DNA from: Acuticoccus yangtzensis
GTDB taxonomy: Bacteria; Pseudomonadota; Alphaproteobacteria; Rhizobiales; Amorphaceae
NCBI RefSeq assembly: GCF_001927245.1
Contig: NZ_MJUX01000001.1
Location: 1,240,001 to 1,304,000, forward strand
Direction of reading: 5' to 3'
DNA: 64,000 nt
Made by a program: the position numbers and the translations under genes. The notes beneath the pieces are model-generated. The model searched no databases, was not told where the DNA came from, and was given only the letters and a program-made list of their open reading frames with translations. Positions 1-9,294 of this stretch are shown here, piece by piece (the first letter of the stretch is position 1; each line of letters starts with the position of its first letter).

Positions 1-803
1 TCGCCGCGCTCGAAGCCCACCTCGGCTTCGCCCTCTTCGAACGCTGCGCCACCGGCGTTGTGCCGACCCCCGAAGGCGTCGCCTATCACGGTGAATTGGA
101 ACGCGCCCTCCTCGGCCTCGCCCGGCTGGAGGAGGCCGCTCGCGAGATCCGCGGCCTGAAACGCGGCCACGTGCGCATCGGCACCATGCCCGCCCTCGCC
201 GCCGCCTATACGCCCGACGTCATCTGCCGCATCAAAGCCGACCATCCGGCCATGCGCGTCAGCCTCGACGTCTACACCGCCCAGCGCGTCATCGACCTGA
301 CCGCCGCCGCCGCCTTCGACATCGGCTTCGCGCACCTGCCCGAACGCCGCTCAGACGTCGAAGTCATCGCCAGCTTCAGCACGGACTGCGTCGTGGCGAT
401 GCCTCCGGACCATCCGCTCGCCGTCACAGAGGCCGTCTCCGCCCACGACCTTGCCGATGTCGCCATGGTCGCCCTCGGCCAGCACACCACCATGGCCCCC
501 ATCCTCGACGGCGCGTTCGCGGAAGCCGACGTCGCCCGCTCGATTTTCGCGGAATGCCAGCCGAGCTTCGCCGCCTGCGCCCTCGTCGCCCGCGGGGCCG
601 GAGTGGCCATCGTCGACCCCCTCACCCCCACCATCTTCGCGGCCGAGTCCATCGTCACCCGCCCATTCGCGCCCGCCGTGCGCTTCACCTTCCGCATGGT
701 TCGCCCGGTCGGTGTGCCGCACTCCCATGCCGCCCGCGTCGCCGTCGATGCCGCGCTCGCCGCCGCCGAGGACAACCCGCTCATCACCTGCGCGAAGGAT
801 TAA
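1..803 (+). CDS. LysR-family transcriptional regulator (5' end cut by window)
   Basis: The reading frame is open from the first base, so the gene starts upstream of the window. The first visible residues (LGFALFER, then TPEG) match the end of the LysR winged helix-turn-helix and the start of the linker helix. The rest, about 240 residues, reads as the periplasmic-binding-protein-like effector domain (VRIGTMPALAAAYTPDVI, then a conserved C-terminal 'ARGAGVAIVDPLTP' stretch). LysR regulators bind DNA as tetramers and respond to a small molecule. The gene points the same way as the catabolic genes that begin 128 bases downstream, so it is a plausible regulator of that block, but this is inferred only from position. 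Its effector is unknown. Confidence 0.9.
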   Translation, partial: AALEAHLGFALFERCATGVVPTPEGVAYHGELERALLGLARLEEAAREIRGLKRGHVRIGTMPALAAAYTPDVICRIKADHPAMRVSLDVYTAQRVIDLTAAAAFDIGFAHLPERRSDVEVIASFSTDCVVAMPPDHPLAVTEAVSAHDLADVAMVALGQHTTMAPILDGAFAEADVARSIFAECQPSFAACALVARGAGVAIVDPLTPTIFAAESIVTRPFAPAVRFTFRMVRPVGVPHSHAARVAVDAALAAAEDNPLITCAKD

Positions 804-843
804 AGCCATTCCGATCGGTTATGCGATCTTCGCTTTTTTGAAT

Positions 844-871
844 TTGACGGCATAATCGGCCCCTCCATAGT
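844..871 (+). promoter_or_regulatory. Candidate sigma70-type promoter for the catabolic block
   Basis: TTGACG (844-849) and CATAGT (866-871) are separated by 16 bases in the AT-richer gap between the LysR gene and the first catabolic gene. The -35 match is good and the -10 is weak. A strong Shine-Dalgarno (GGGAGGG) lies just before the ATG at 932. The call rests only on consensus similarity. Confidence 0.35.
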
Positions 872-931
872 CTCGACCCGACCAAGGTTCACGCCAGCGT
901 CACAGCGCGCGGGCACAAGGGAGGGATTGCC

Positions 932-1870
932 ATGGCCCATGTGAAGCCGACCGGATCGTTCGTCGCGCTCGTCACCCCCATGAACGCCGACGGGTCGATC
1001 GACTTCGAAGGGTTCCGCACCCTCCTCGACTGGCATGCCGCCAACGGGACCACCGCCGTGCTCATCATGGGCTCCACCGGCGAAGTCTCCATGCTGTCGC
1101 CGGACGAGCGCCGCGCCATCATCTCCGAAACGGTGAAGATGCGCCCCGGCGCGATGCAGATGTACTATGGCTGCACCGGCACCAACACCGAGGCGACCAT
1201 CGCCAACGTGCGCTACGCCGCCGCCGAGGGAGCGGACGGCGCCATCATCGCCGCGCCCGCCTACATCTGCGCCGACAATGACGCGATCCGCGAATATGCC
1301 GCCGAGGTGCTGGACAGCGCCGACCTCGCGATGGGCTTCTACAACAACCCGCCGCGGGTGAAGACGGACCTTCATTGGACCGACATCCTGGCGCTCGCCG
1401 ACCATCCTAACATGGTCGTCCTCAAGGAGAGCACGACGCGGGTCGGCCAGGTGGCGCAGGTCTGCGCGGCCAAGCCGGACATGTCGATCATGTGCTGCTG
1501 CTCGCCCAATCTCGGCCTCGTCATCCCCACCATGGCGCTAGGCGGCCACGGCACGGCCAACATGACCGGCAACCTCATCCCGCGCGAGATGGCCACCATC
1601 TCCACGCCCTGGACCTCCGGCGAGGACGCCTTCGCCTGCCGCGAGGCGTGGCTCACCAACCTGCCCGTCCTCCACTTCGCCTATTCGGCCATCAACCCGG
1701 TCGCGGTGAAGACGCTGATGCGCGCCATCGGCCTTCCCTCCGGCCCGCTGCGCAAGCCGCTGCGCCCGCTGGACCCGGCCGCGCTCGCCAAGGGCATCGC
1801 CACCCTGGAGGCGCTGGAGCTCGACAAGGCCTACGGCTTCACCCTGCGCCCCTCCCTCGCCGCCGAATAA
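932..1870 (+). CDS. Dihydrodipicolinate synthase (DapA/NanA) family lyase or aldolase
   Basis: A 312-residue class I aldolase TIM barrel, normal length for the DapA/N-acetylneuraminate lyase superfamily. The phosphate/carboxylate loop GSTGE lies near residue 50, the YNNPPR segment carries the conserved Tyr, and VVLKEST supplies the Schiff-base lysine. The start is an ATG behind a strong GGGAGGG ribosome-binding site. It opens a same-strand block with an SDR, amidase, M81 enzyme, ABC importers and an FGGY kinase, so a catabolic sugar-acid or keto-acid aldolase/dehydratase is more likely than lysine biosynthesis. The substrate cannot be read from sequence. Confidence 0.88.
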   Translation: MAHVKPTGSFVALVTPMNADGSIDFEGFRTLLDWHAANGTTAVLIMGSTGEVSMLSPDERRAIISETVKMRPGAMQMYYGCTGTNTEATIANVRYAAAEGADGAIIAAPAYICADNDAIREYAAEVLDSADLAMGFYNNPPRVKTDLHWTDILALADHPNMVVLKESTTRVGQVAQVCAAKPDMSIMCCCSPNLGLVIPTMALGGHGTANMTGNLIPREMATISTPWTSGEDAFACREAWLTNLPVLHFAYSAINPVAVKTLMRAIGLPSGPLRKPLRPLDPAALAKGIATLEALELDKAYGFTLRPSLAAE

Positions 1871-1937
1871 AAAAGCGGCGTCACCTTCAACGGGGCCGCC
1901 TGCAGTGCGGCCCGCCCTCAAAGGACCAGAACCCAGC

Positions 1938-2693
1938 GTGGCGATTGAACGCACCGTCGTGATCACCGGCGCGGCGAGCGGCATCGGGGCTGCCACGGCG
2001 CGCCGCCTCGCCGCTCCCGGTACCGGCCTTCTCCTCACCACCCGCGCCAATGGGGACGGCCTCGCCGCCGCCGCGGACGCCGCCCGCGCCGCCGGGGCAA
2101 AGGTCGAAACCATGCTGGGCGACCTCACCGACGAGGCCACCGCCGCCGCCCTCGTCGCCACCGCGCGCGACCGGTTCGGGCGGATCGACGGCATCGTCTC
2201 CAACGCGGGCAAGGCGGCCAAGGCGAAGGTCGCCGACATCGCGGGTGAGGACGTGCTCGGCGCCGCCCGCCTCGCCGCGCTGCCCTTCCTGGCCCTCGCC
2301 AACGCCGCGCGCGCCGACCTCGTCGCCTCGCCCGCCGGGCGCATCGTCGCCGTCAGCTCCTTCGTCGCCAACGGTTTCGGCATCAACGGCACGCTCTTTC
2401 CGGCCACCGCCGCGGGCAAGGCCGCGCTGGAGGCGCTGGTGAAGGCGCTCGCCTTCGAGCTCGCCCCGACAGGCGTCACGGTCAACGCCGTCGCCCCCGG
2501 CTTCACCCGCAAAGACGGCGGCCACGCCGCACTCGGCGCCGAGGCCTGGACCGCCGCGGCCAAGGCGACGCCGTCGGGCCGCATCGCCGAACCGCAGGAC
2601 ATCGCCGCCGCCATAGCCTTCTTCCTCAGCGCCGAGGCAGGGCATGTCACCGGCCAAGTGCTGCGCGTGGACGGAGGTCTTTCGCTGTTGTGA
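1938..2693 (+). CDS. SDR-family oxidoreductase lacking the catalytic tyrosine
   Basis: About 251 residues with the classical short-chain dehydrogenase fold: TGAASGIG cofactor motif at the N-terminus, SNAGKA in place of NNAG, the catalytic-Ser region VSSFVANG, and the C-terminal VTGQVLRVDGG. The YxxxK motif reads TAAGK, so the lysine remains but the proton-donating Tyr is Thr. The usual reductase chemistry may be lost or altered. A GTG at 1938 is preferred because AAAGGA lies upstream and the protein then starts directly before the Rossmann fold; a GTG at 1905 would add 11 residues. It follows the DapA-like gene by 67 bases. Confidence 0.83.
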   Translation: MAIERTVVITGAASGIGAATARRLAAPGTGLLLTTRANGDGLAAAADAARAAGAKVETMLGDLTDEATAAALVATARDRFGRIDGIVSNAGKAAKAKVADIAGEDVLGAARLAALPFLALANAARADLVASPAGRIVAVSSFVANGFGINGTLFPATAAGKAALEALVKALAFELAPTGVTVNAVAPGFTRKDGGHAALGAEAWTAAAKATPSGRIAEPQDIAAAIAFFLSAEAGHVTGQVLRVDGGLSLL

Positions 2694-2864
2694 CGGGCGC
2701 ACAAATATCACTGCCACTTCAAGCGGACTGTATAACAATCCCGGCAACCAAATTGCATGGGTGTTCATGACCGCCGCCGCCCGGACCGGACCTCTCCCTC
2801 TCGCCGCCGGGTGCACCACCCCCTCGACCGGCGCGCCCATCGCCCGCGCGCCAGGAGCCCCTCG

Positions 2865-4352
2865 ATGACCGACCTCGCCGCCCTCTCCGCCACCGGAATG
2901 ACCGCCGCCTTCGCGGACGGCTCCCTCTCGCCGGTGGAAACGCTGGAGGCGGTCGAGGCCCGCGCCCATGCCTCGCAGCCGGTCCTCAACGCCTTCTGCC
3001 GCTTCGACCCCGAGGGCGCGCTCGCCGCCGCCCGCGCGTCCGAGGCCAGGTGGAAGGCCGGCACACCGCTCGGCCCGCTCGACGGCGTTCCCGTCAGCGT
3101 CAAGGACATGATCCTCACCAAGGGCATGGCGACGCTGAAGGGCTCGCTCACCGTGGACCCCGCCGGACCGTGGGACGAGGACGCCCCCGCCGTCGCCCGG
3201 CTGCGCGCCGCCGGGGCCGTCCTCTTCGGCAAGACGACGACGACCGAGTTCGGCGGCAGCCCCTACTCCACCAGCCCGCTCACCGGCCCCACCAACAACG
3301 CCTACAACCCCGCCTACGGCAATTGCGGCTCGTCGATGGGCGCCGCCGCACAGCTCGCCGCCGGCATCGGCCCTCTGGCGCTCGCCAACGACGCCGCGGG
3401 GTCGATCCGCATGCCGGCGAGCTTCGGCGGCTGCTTCGGCATCAAGCCGAGCTACGGCCTCGTCGCCAACTATCCGCCCAGCGCCGCCGGCAATCTCGGC
3501 CACGTCGGGCCGATGAGCTGGACCGTGGCCGACGCCGCCGCCATGCTCGCCCTCATCGCCGGGCCCGACCCGCGCGACCCCGACGCGCTGCCGCCGCAGC
3601 CCGCCGCCGACATCGCCATGCTCACAGGCGCCGCGCGCGAGGCCGGCGTCCGCGGCCTCAGGATCGCCTACTCGCGCGACCTCGGCCTCGTCGCGCCCGA
3701 GCCGGAGGTCGCCGCCGCGGCCGACGCCGCGGCCGCCGTCTTCGCCGAGCTGGGCGCCCACGTGGAGGAGGCGACCCCCAACCTCTCCGGCCTGTTCGAC
3801 GCTTACGACACGCTGCGCCTCACCCACCGCGCCGCCGGGATCCTGGCATTGCCGCCGGAGGAACGCGCCAAGCTCGACCCGGTGGTCGCCCGCGTCGCCG
3901 AGATGGCGGAGCACTATACGGTGTCCGACTACATCCGCGCCTGCAACGAGCGCATGCGGCTGAAGCGCGTGATGCTGGACTTCCACGCCCGCTACGACAT
4001 CCTGCTGACGCCCACCATGGCCGTCCTGCCGCACCGCCAGGGCATCGCCCAGGTTCCCGGCGACCGCCATTGGTACGAGATGAACGGCAAGATCTGGGCG
4101 CCCTACACCTTTGCCTTCAACATGACGCATCAGCCGGCCGCCAGCATCGTCTGCGGCCTCACCGGCGAAGACTCGCGCGAGGCGCCGGGCTTGCCGATCG
4201 GCCTGCAGATCGTCGCCGCCCCGTTCGCCGATGCTCTGGTGCTCGCCGCCGCCGCCGCGTTCGAGGCCGCGCGCCCGCCGCTGCGCCCCGTCTTCGGCGC
4301 GCCCCCCGCGGCCCAGGGAACGACCGTCCCCCAGGGCGGGGCCGTCGCCTGA
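2865..4352 (+). CDS. Amidase signature family hydrolase
   Basis: A 495-residue amidase-signature enzyme. The Ser-cisSer-Lys triad can be placed: Lys in VSVKD, the cis-Ser in the GNCGSSMG loop, and the nucleophile in DAAGSIRMPASFGG. The GSIR motif is canonical; the first Gly/Ser loop is slightly divergent. The ATG at 2865 follows CAGGAG; an upstream in-frame ATG at 2757 would add a basic, low-complexity extension and is unlikely. The family hydrolyses carboxylic amides. Its stop overlaps the start of the M81 gene (ATGA), indicating translational coupling, so an amide-linked substrate delivered by the downstream importers is a reasonable guess. Confidence 0.9.
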   Translation: MTDLAALSATGMTAAFADGSLSPVETLEAVEARAHASQPVLNAFCRFDPEGALAAARASEARWKAGTPLGPLDGVPVSVKDMILTKGMATLKGSLTVDPAGPWDEDAPAVARLRAAGAVLFGKTTTTEFGGSPYSTSPLTGPTNNAYNPAYGNCGSSMGAAAQLAAGIGPLALANDAAGSIRMPASFGGCFGIKPSYGLVANYPPSAAGNLGHVGPMSWTVADAAAMLALIAGPDPRDPDALPPQPAADIAMLTGAAREAGVRGLRIAYSRDLGLVAPEPEVAAAADAAAAVFAELGAHVEEATPNLSGLFDAYDTLRLTHRAAGILALPPEERAKLDPVVARVAEMAEHYTVSDYIRACNERMRLKRVMLDFHARYDILLTPTMAVLPHRQGIAQVPGDRHWYEMNGKIWAPYTFAFNMTHQPAASIVCGLTGEDSREAPGLPIGLQIVAAPFADALVLAAAAAFEAARPPLRPVFGAPPAAQGTTVPQGGAVA

Positions 4353-5893
4353 TGCGCATCGCGGTTCTGGGCCTGGAGCACGAGACCAACACCTTCCTCC
4401 CCACCACTACGGGATACGAGGACTTCGTCGCCCCCGGAGGCTGGCCGCCGCTGTCGGTGGGTGACGACGTCCTGAGCGCGCTGGACGGATCGGGCGTCGC
4501 CGCGGCGGGCGCCATCGAAGCCGCGAAGGCCGCCCGCCTGCGCAACGACGCGGTGGAGCTGGTGCCGATCCTGTGGACCATCGCGCTCCCCGGCGGTGTC
4601 GTCACCGACGATGCGTTCGACCGGCTCGCGGACGAGATCAGGCGCCGGCTCGCGGCGGCCCACGCCGAAGCCCCGTTCGACGGTGTCTTCGCCGAAATGC
4701 ACGGCGCGATGGTCACCCAGAGCCATGACCACGCCGAGGAGGCGCTCGCGCTCATCATCCGCGAGGTCGTCGGGCCGCGCATTCCCGTCGCCGTCGCGCT
4801 CGACCTCCACGGGAACATTTCGGACGGCTTCCTCGACGCGGTGTCGATCGTCGAGGCCTATCGCACCTATCCCCATGTCGACATGAAGGAGACCGGGGCC
4901 CGGGCGATGCGGCGGCTGATCTCCAAGCTCGTCGCCGGGAGGAAGCCGCCGACCAAGGTCACGGTGCGCCCGTCCTTCCAGATCGCCCTCACCTGGCAAT
5001 GCACGCTGTTCGGGCCGGGCCGCACCGCCGTCTCCGAGGCCGAGGCGCTGATGGCCGCGGACCCTGCGCTCGCCATCGCCACCTTCTTCGGCTTCCCCCT
5101 CGCCGACATTCCGGGCGCCGGCCCGACCATCGTCGCCCAGCACCAGGACCCCGCCGCCGCCAGGGCCGCCGCCGACCACCTCGCCGCCCTGTGGCACACG
5201 CTGGAGCCGCAATTCGACGGACCCTTGCCCGACGCGGCCGAGGCGGTGTCCGAGGCGATGCGGCTTGCGGCGGCGCCGGGCGACGGTCCCGTCGTCATCG
5301 CCGATACGCAGGACAATCCGGGCGGCGGCGGCCCCGGCGACACCACCGGCCTCCTCGCCGCCCTCCTCACCGCCGACGCGCCCGCGCTTCTCGTCCACAT
5401 CGCCGACGCCGCCGCCTGCGAAGCCGCCCATGCCGCGGGGCCGGGCGGGACGATCGACATCGCCATCGGCGGCCGCGCTATGCCCGAAACCGGCGACCCC
5501 GTGCCCGGCCCGTGGACCGTGGTCGCCACCGGCGACGGCACCTTCACCGGCGAGGGGCCGATGTACGGCGGCAACCGCATCACCCTCGGCCCGGTCGCCT
5601 GCCTCGCCAAAGGCCGCGTTCGCGTCATCGTCGCGCCGAAGCGGATGCAGGCGTCCGAGCCGGCTCTCCCCAAGCACCTCGGCCAGGACCCGGTCGCGGC
5701 GGAGATCCTCGCCGTGAAGAGCTCGGTCCACTTCCGCGGCGCGTATCAGAACGCCGCCCGCGCCATCATCGTCGCCAAGGCTCCCGGCCCCGTCACGGCC
5801 GACCTTTCCGACCTTCCCGCCCGCCGCCAGCAGCGCCCCGCCGCAGGCCGCCGCCCCGCTGCCGACTTTTCCCGAATGGAGGACCACCCGTGA
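4352..5893 (+). CDS. M81-family metallohydrolase (MlrC / DUF1485 type)
   Basis: A 513-residue protein of the M81 family, whose founder MlrC opens linearised microcystin fragments. It starts with the family signature GLEHETNTF and contains putative metal ligands in AEMHGAMV, DLHGNISDG and YRTYPHVDM, followed by the conserved QDNPGGGGPGDTT segment. Length is typical. The ATG at 4352 overlaps the amidase stop, and its own stop overlaps the GTG of the substrate-binding protein, so the three are one transcriptional unit. Members often sit beside Dpp-type importers and are thought to hydrolyse small peptides or amides; the real substrate is unknown. Confidence 0.88.
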   Translation: MRIAVLGLEHETNTFLPTTTGYEDFVAPGGWPPLSVGDDVLSALDGSGVAAAGAIEAAKAARLRNDAVELVPILWTIALPGGVVTDDAFDRLADEIRRRLAAAHAEAPFDGVFAEMHGAMVTQSHDHAEEALALIIREVVGPRIPVAVALDLHGNISDGFLDAVSIVEAYRTYPHVDMKETGARAMRRLISKLVAGRKPPTKVTVRPSFQIALTWQCTLFGPGRTAVSEAEALMAADPALAIATFFGFPLADIPGAGPTIVAQHQDPAAARAAADHLAALWHTLEPQFDGPLPDAAEAVSEAMRLAAAPGDGPVVIADTQDNPGGGGPGDTTGLLAALLTADAPALLVHIADAAACEAAHAAGPGGTIDIAIGGRAMPETGDPVPGPWTVVATGDGTFTGEGPMYGGNRITLGPVACLAKGRVRVIVAPKRMQASEPALPKHLGQDPVAAEILAVKSSVHFRGAYQNAARAIIVAKAPGPVTADLSDLPARRQQRPAAGRRPAADFSRMEDHP

Positions 5894-7389
5894 AGTTTCA
5901 TGCATCCCTCGCGCTGGCCGCTCTGGTCGCCGCCTCCCCGGCGATGGCCGGCCCGGACGACAACTCGCTGACCATCGGCCTCGGCGAAGAGCTCCCCGGC
6001 TTCGACGGCTACACCTCGACCTCGCGCGACGGTGTGGTGATGACGCGCCACCTGTTCGACACGCTGATCTGGCGCAATCCGGAGACGTTCGAGTACGAGC
6101 CGCTGCTCGCCACCGAATGGTCGCGCATCGACGACAGGACCTACGAGTTCAAGCTGCGCGAGGGCGTCACCTTCACCGACGGCTCGCCCTTCGCCGCCGA
6201 CGACGTGGTCGGCACCCTCACCTATTGGTCCAACCCGGAGAACGGCGCCCGCTCGCAGTCGTCCGTGTCGTGGATCGAGACGGTCGAGGCGGTCGACGAC
6301 ATGACGGTACGCATCGTCTCCAAGGAGCCCTTCCCGGCGGCGCTGGAGTTCGTCGCGGGTTCGCTCCCCATCTACCCCTGGGACTATTTCGAGGAAGTGG
6401 GCGCGGAAACCTTCAACCGCGAGCCCGTCGGCTCCGGCCCTTACAAGCTGGAGACGGCCCAGGGCGGCACCACCACCCTGTCGATCAACGAAACCTACTA
6501 TGACAGCCCGAAGGCGGCCTCGATCGAGACGCTGATGATCCGCACCATCCCCGACGATGCCACCCGCATCGCCGAGCTTCTGGGCGGCGGCATCGACTGG
6601 ACGTGGAACGTGCCCGCCGACCAGGTGGCGCAGATCGACTCGGTGCCCGGCCGCACGGGCGTTCTGGGGTCCACCATGCGCATCGCCTTCATCGGCCTCG
6701 ACGCGGCGGGCCGCACCGGCGAGGGCAACCCGCTCACCGACGTGAAGGTGCGCCAGGCGATCAACCACGCCATCGACAAGGCCGCCATCGTCGCCAATCT
6801 CGTCGGCGGTGACGGCGAGGTGATCGACGTTCCGTGCTACCCGATGCAGTTCGGCTGCGACGTCGACGCCGCCGTCACCTACGACTACGATCCCGAGAAG
6901 GCCAAGGCGCTCCTCGCCGAAGCCGGCTTCGCGGACGGTCTCACCGTGTCGATGACCTCCTACCGCGACCGCGCCCGCGCCGAGGCGGTGCAGGCCTATC
7001 TCGCCGCCGTCGGCATCACCGCCAACCTCGAGATGCTGCAGGCCCGCGCCTCCTTCTCCGGCTGGCGCGAGGGGCAGACCGAGGTGTGGTACGGCGATTG
7101 GGGCTCCTTCTCCATCGCCGACGCGCAGGCCTCGCTCGGCAACTTCTTCGACGGATCGTCCAACGACGGCTTCCGCGACGAGGAGGTGATGGCGCTGGTG
7201 GCCGAGGCGGCCGGAACCGTCGACGAAGAGGTGCGCAAGGCCAACTATGCCGAGGCGATCAAGCTGATCACCGAGCGCGCCTACATGGTGCCGATGCACA
7301 CCGTCGTGATGGGCTACGCCTACGATTCGGCGCTGAACTTCACCCCGAACGTGGACGAGATCCCGCGCTTCTTCACCGCCTCCTGGTAA
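5890..7389 (+). CDS. ABC importer periplasmic solute-binding protein, family 5 (Dpp/Opp type)
   Basis: 499 residues starting at a GTG that overlaps the previous stop, with GGAGG ten bases upstream. A Sec signal peptide (KFHASLALAALVAASPAMA, then GPDD) is evident. The mature part has SBP family 5 hallmarks: an early LGEELPGFDGYTS segment, YEFKLREGVTFTDGSPF, FNREPVGSGPYKL and VRQAINHAIDK. These proteins bind peptides, opines, glycosides or nickel chelates. Two permeases and two ATPases follow directly, so the importer is complete. Confidence 0.93.
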   Translation: MKFHASLALAALVAASPAMAGPDDNSLTIGLGEELPGFDGYTSTSRDGVVMTRHLFDTLIWRNPETFEYEPLLATEWSRIDDRTYEFKLREGVTFTDGSPFAADDVVGTLTYWSNPENGARSQSSVSWIETVEAVDDMTVRIVSKEPFPAALEFVAGSLPIYPWDYFEEVGAETFNREPVGSGPYKLETAQGGTTTLSINETYYDSPKAASIETLMIRTIPDDATRIAELLGGGIDWTWNVPADQVAQIDSVPGRTGVLGSTMRIAFIGLDAAGRTGEGNPLTDVKVRQAINHAIDKAAIVANLVGGDGEVIDVPCYPMQFGCDVDAAVTYDYDPEKAKALLAEAGFADGLTVSMTSYRDRARAEAVQAYLAAVGITANLEMLQARASFSGWREGQTEVWYGDWGSFSIADAQASLGNFFDGSSNDGFRDEEVMALVAEAAGTVDEEVRKANYAEAIKLITERAYMVPMHTVVMGYAYDSALNFTPNVDEIPRFFTASW

Positions 7390-7504
7390 GTCACGCTGAA
7401 CGTCCTATGAATGAAAGGGCGGCGGTCCTGCCGGGCCGCCGCTTCTCAACATCGGGCCGGAGCGCCCCGATCCGACCCGCTTGTCAGACAACACGTCCGA
7501 GGCC

Positions 7505-8425
7505 ATGCTGCGTTTCCTCTTGCAGAGATTGATCGTTGCCGCCGCGGTGGCGCTCACCGTGTCGGTGATCACCTTCGTGCTGTCGCACGTCGCCATCGAC
7601 CCGGCCGTCGCCGTCGCGCCCGACAGCGCGACCGATGCCGACATCGCCGCGATCCGCGCCCAGTACGGCTTCGACCGCCCGCTGCCGGTGCAATATCTCG
7701 GCTATCTCGGCGACATCGTCACCCTCGACCTCGGCACCAGCTACCTCACCGGCGAGCCTGTGGCCGGGATGATCGCCGAGCGCGTGCCGACGACGGCGCT
7801 CCTCGCCGTCTTCTCCATCCTCTTCGCGCTGGCGCTGGCGATCCCGCTCGGCGTTCTCGCCGCGTCCTTCCCGAACACCATGATCGACCGGCTGTGCCTC
7901 CTCCTCGCCGTCGCCGGGCAGGCCATTCCCAACTTCTGGGCCGGGCTGATCCTCATCCTCATCTTCGGCGTCAACCTCCAATGGCTGCCGATTTCGGGCT
8001 CTTCGTCGCTCGCCCATTTCGTGCTGCCTACCATCGCGCTCGGCACCTTCGCCATGCCGGCACTGATGCGCCTGACGCGGGCCGGCATGCTCGACGTACT
8101 GGCGTCCGACTTCGTGCGCACCCACCGCGCCATGGGCCTCGCCCCAGCCGCCATCCTGTTCCGCTGGGGCCTGTCCAACGCGCTCCTGCCGGTGATCTCG
8201 CTCACCGCGGTGCAATTCGGCTTCATGCTCGGCGGGTCGATCATCATCGAAAGCGTGTTCGCCATCCACGGCGTCGGCTATCTCGCGTGGCAGTCCTTCT
8301 CGCGGGCAGACATGCCGGTGATCCAGGCGATCGTGCTCCTCGTCTCGCTCGCCTACATCGTCCTCACCCTCGCCGCCGATCTCATCAACGCGTGGATGGA
8401 CCCGCGCATTAGGAGCGCGGCGTGA
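7505..8425 (+). CDS. ABC importer inner-membrane permease (DppB-like)
   Basis: 306 residues. MLRFLLQRLIVAAAVALTV is the typical DppB start with a first membrane helix, followed by a periplasmic segment (YGFDRPLPVQYLGYL is a family hallmark) and further helices. The coupling EAA-like loop reads FVRTHRAMGLAPAAILF. The ATG at 7505 is preferred over the TTG at 7481 because it matches the family start and has CCGAGG upstream. Its stop overlaps the GTG of the partner permease. Confidence 0.92.
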   Translation: MLRFLLQRLIVAAAVALTVSVITFVLSHVAIDPAVAVAPDSATDADIAAIRAQYGFDRPLPVQYLGYLGDIVTLDLGTSYLTGEPVAGMIAERVPTTALLAVFSILFALALAIPLGVLAASFPNTMIDRLCLLLAVAGQAIPNFWAGLILILIFGVNLQWLPISGSSSLAHFVLPTIALGTFAMPALMRLTRAGMLDVLASDFVRTHRAMGLAPAAILFRWGLSNALLPVISLTAVQFGFMLGGSIIIESVFAIHGVGYLAWQSFSRADMPVIQAIVLLVSLAYIVLTLAADLINAWMDPRIRSAA

Positions 8426-9294
8426 GCGTCCCGGCCGCACAGGTGCGCCGCCCGGCCCGCTGGCGCGCCGCGCTCACCCACAAGAGCCTCGTCATAGGCG
8501 GCGGCGTGGTGCTCCTCATCGCCATCGCGGCGATCCTGGCGCCGGTGCTGACCCCGTTCGACCCCGCCCAGCCGGACATCGCCAACCGCCTCAAGTCGCC
8601 CTTCTGGATGGCCGATACCGTGCCCGGACATTATCTCGGCACCGACCAGCTCGGCCGCGACTACCTCACCCGCCTCCTCTACGGGGCGCGCATTTCGCTC
8701 GTCATCGGCCTCGTCGCGGTGGCGATCTCGGCCACCATCGGCATCACGCTCGGCCTCGTCGCCGGCTATTTCGGCGGCAAGGTGGATGCGGTGATCGGCT
8801 TTGTCATCACCACGCGCCTGTCGATGCCGCTCGTCCTCATCGCCCTCGCGGTCGTCGCCATCGCCGGCGGTTCGCTGACCACGGTCACGCTGGTCATCGG
8901 CCTTCTCATCTGGGACCAGTTCGCCGTCGTCACCCGCACCGCCACGCAGCAGGCCCGCTCGGCCGATTATGTGCGCGCGGCGGAGGCGATGGGGTGCTCC
9001 CTGCCGCACATCCTCGCCCGCGAGATCCTGCCCAACATCATGCCCGCCGTCATCGTCGTCGCCACGGTGGAGCTTGCCAACGCCATCCTCTTGGAAGCGG
9101 CCTTGTCGTTCCTCGGCCTCGGCGTTCAGGCACCGCTCCCGTCGTGGGGCCTCATGCTGTCGGAGGGGAAAAACTTCATGTTCTTCGACCCCTGGCTGAT
9201 CACCCTTCCCGGCCTCTGCCTCGTCACCCTCACCATGGCCATCAACCTGATGGGCGACGGCCTGCGCGACGCGCTGCGGAGCGGCCGCCGATGA
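8422..9294 (+). CDS. ABC importer inner-membrane permease (DppC-like)
   Basis: 290 residues. The N-terminus has the DppC family's cytoplasmic stretch and first helix ([20 protein letters not shown]), the [24 protein letters not shown] signature, and the EAA loop around [11 protein letters not shown]. The GTG start overlaps the previous stop. It forms the heterodimeric channel with the upstream permease. The ATG of the next gene overlaps its stop. Confidence 0.93.
   Translation: MSVPAAQVRRPARWRAALTHKSLVIGGGVVLLIAIAAILAPVLTPFDPAQPDIANRLKSPFWMADTVPGHYLGTDQLGRDYLTRLLYGARISLVIGLVAVAISATIGITLGLVAGYFGGKVDAVIGFVITTRLSMPLVLIALAVVAIAGGSLTTVTLVIGLLIWDQFAVVTRTATQQARSADYVRAAEAMGCSLPHILAREILPNIMPAVIVVATVELANAILLEAALSFLGLGVQAPLPSWGLMLSEGKNFMFFDPWLITLPGLCLVTLTMAINLMGDGLRDALRSGRR

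Noticed and set aside
1887-4130. A long minus-strand open frame antisense to the SDR and amidase genes, and many like it elsewhere
   Set aside because: Sequence is Gly/Arg/Ala-rich with no family motifs and lies opposite well-recognised genes; such frames are common in GC-rich DNA.
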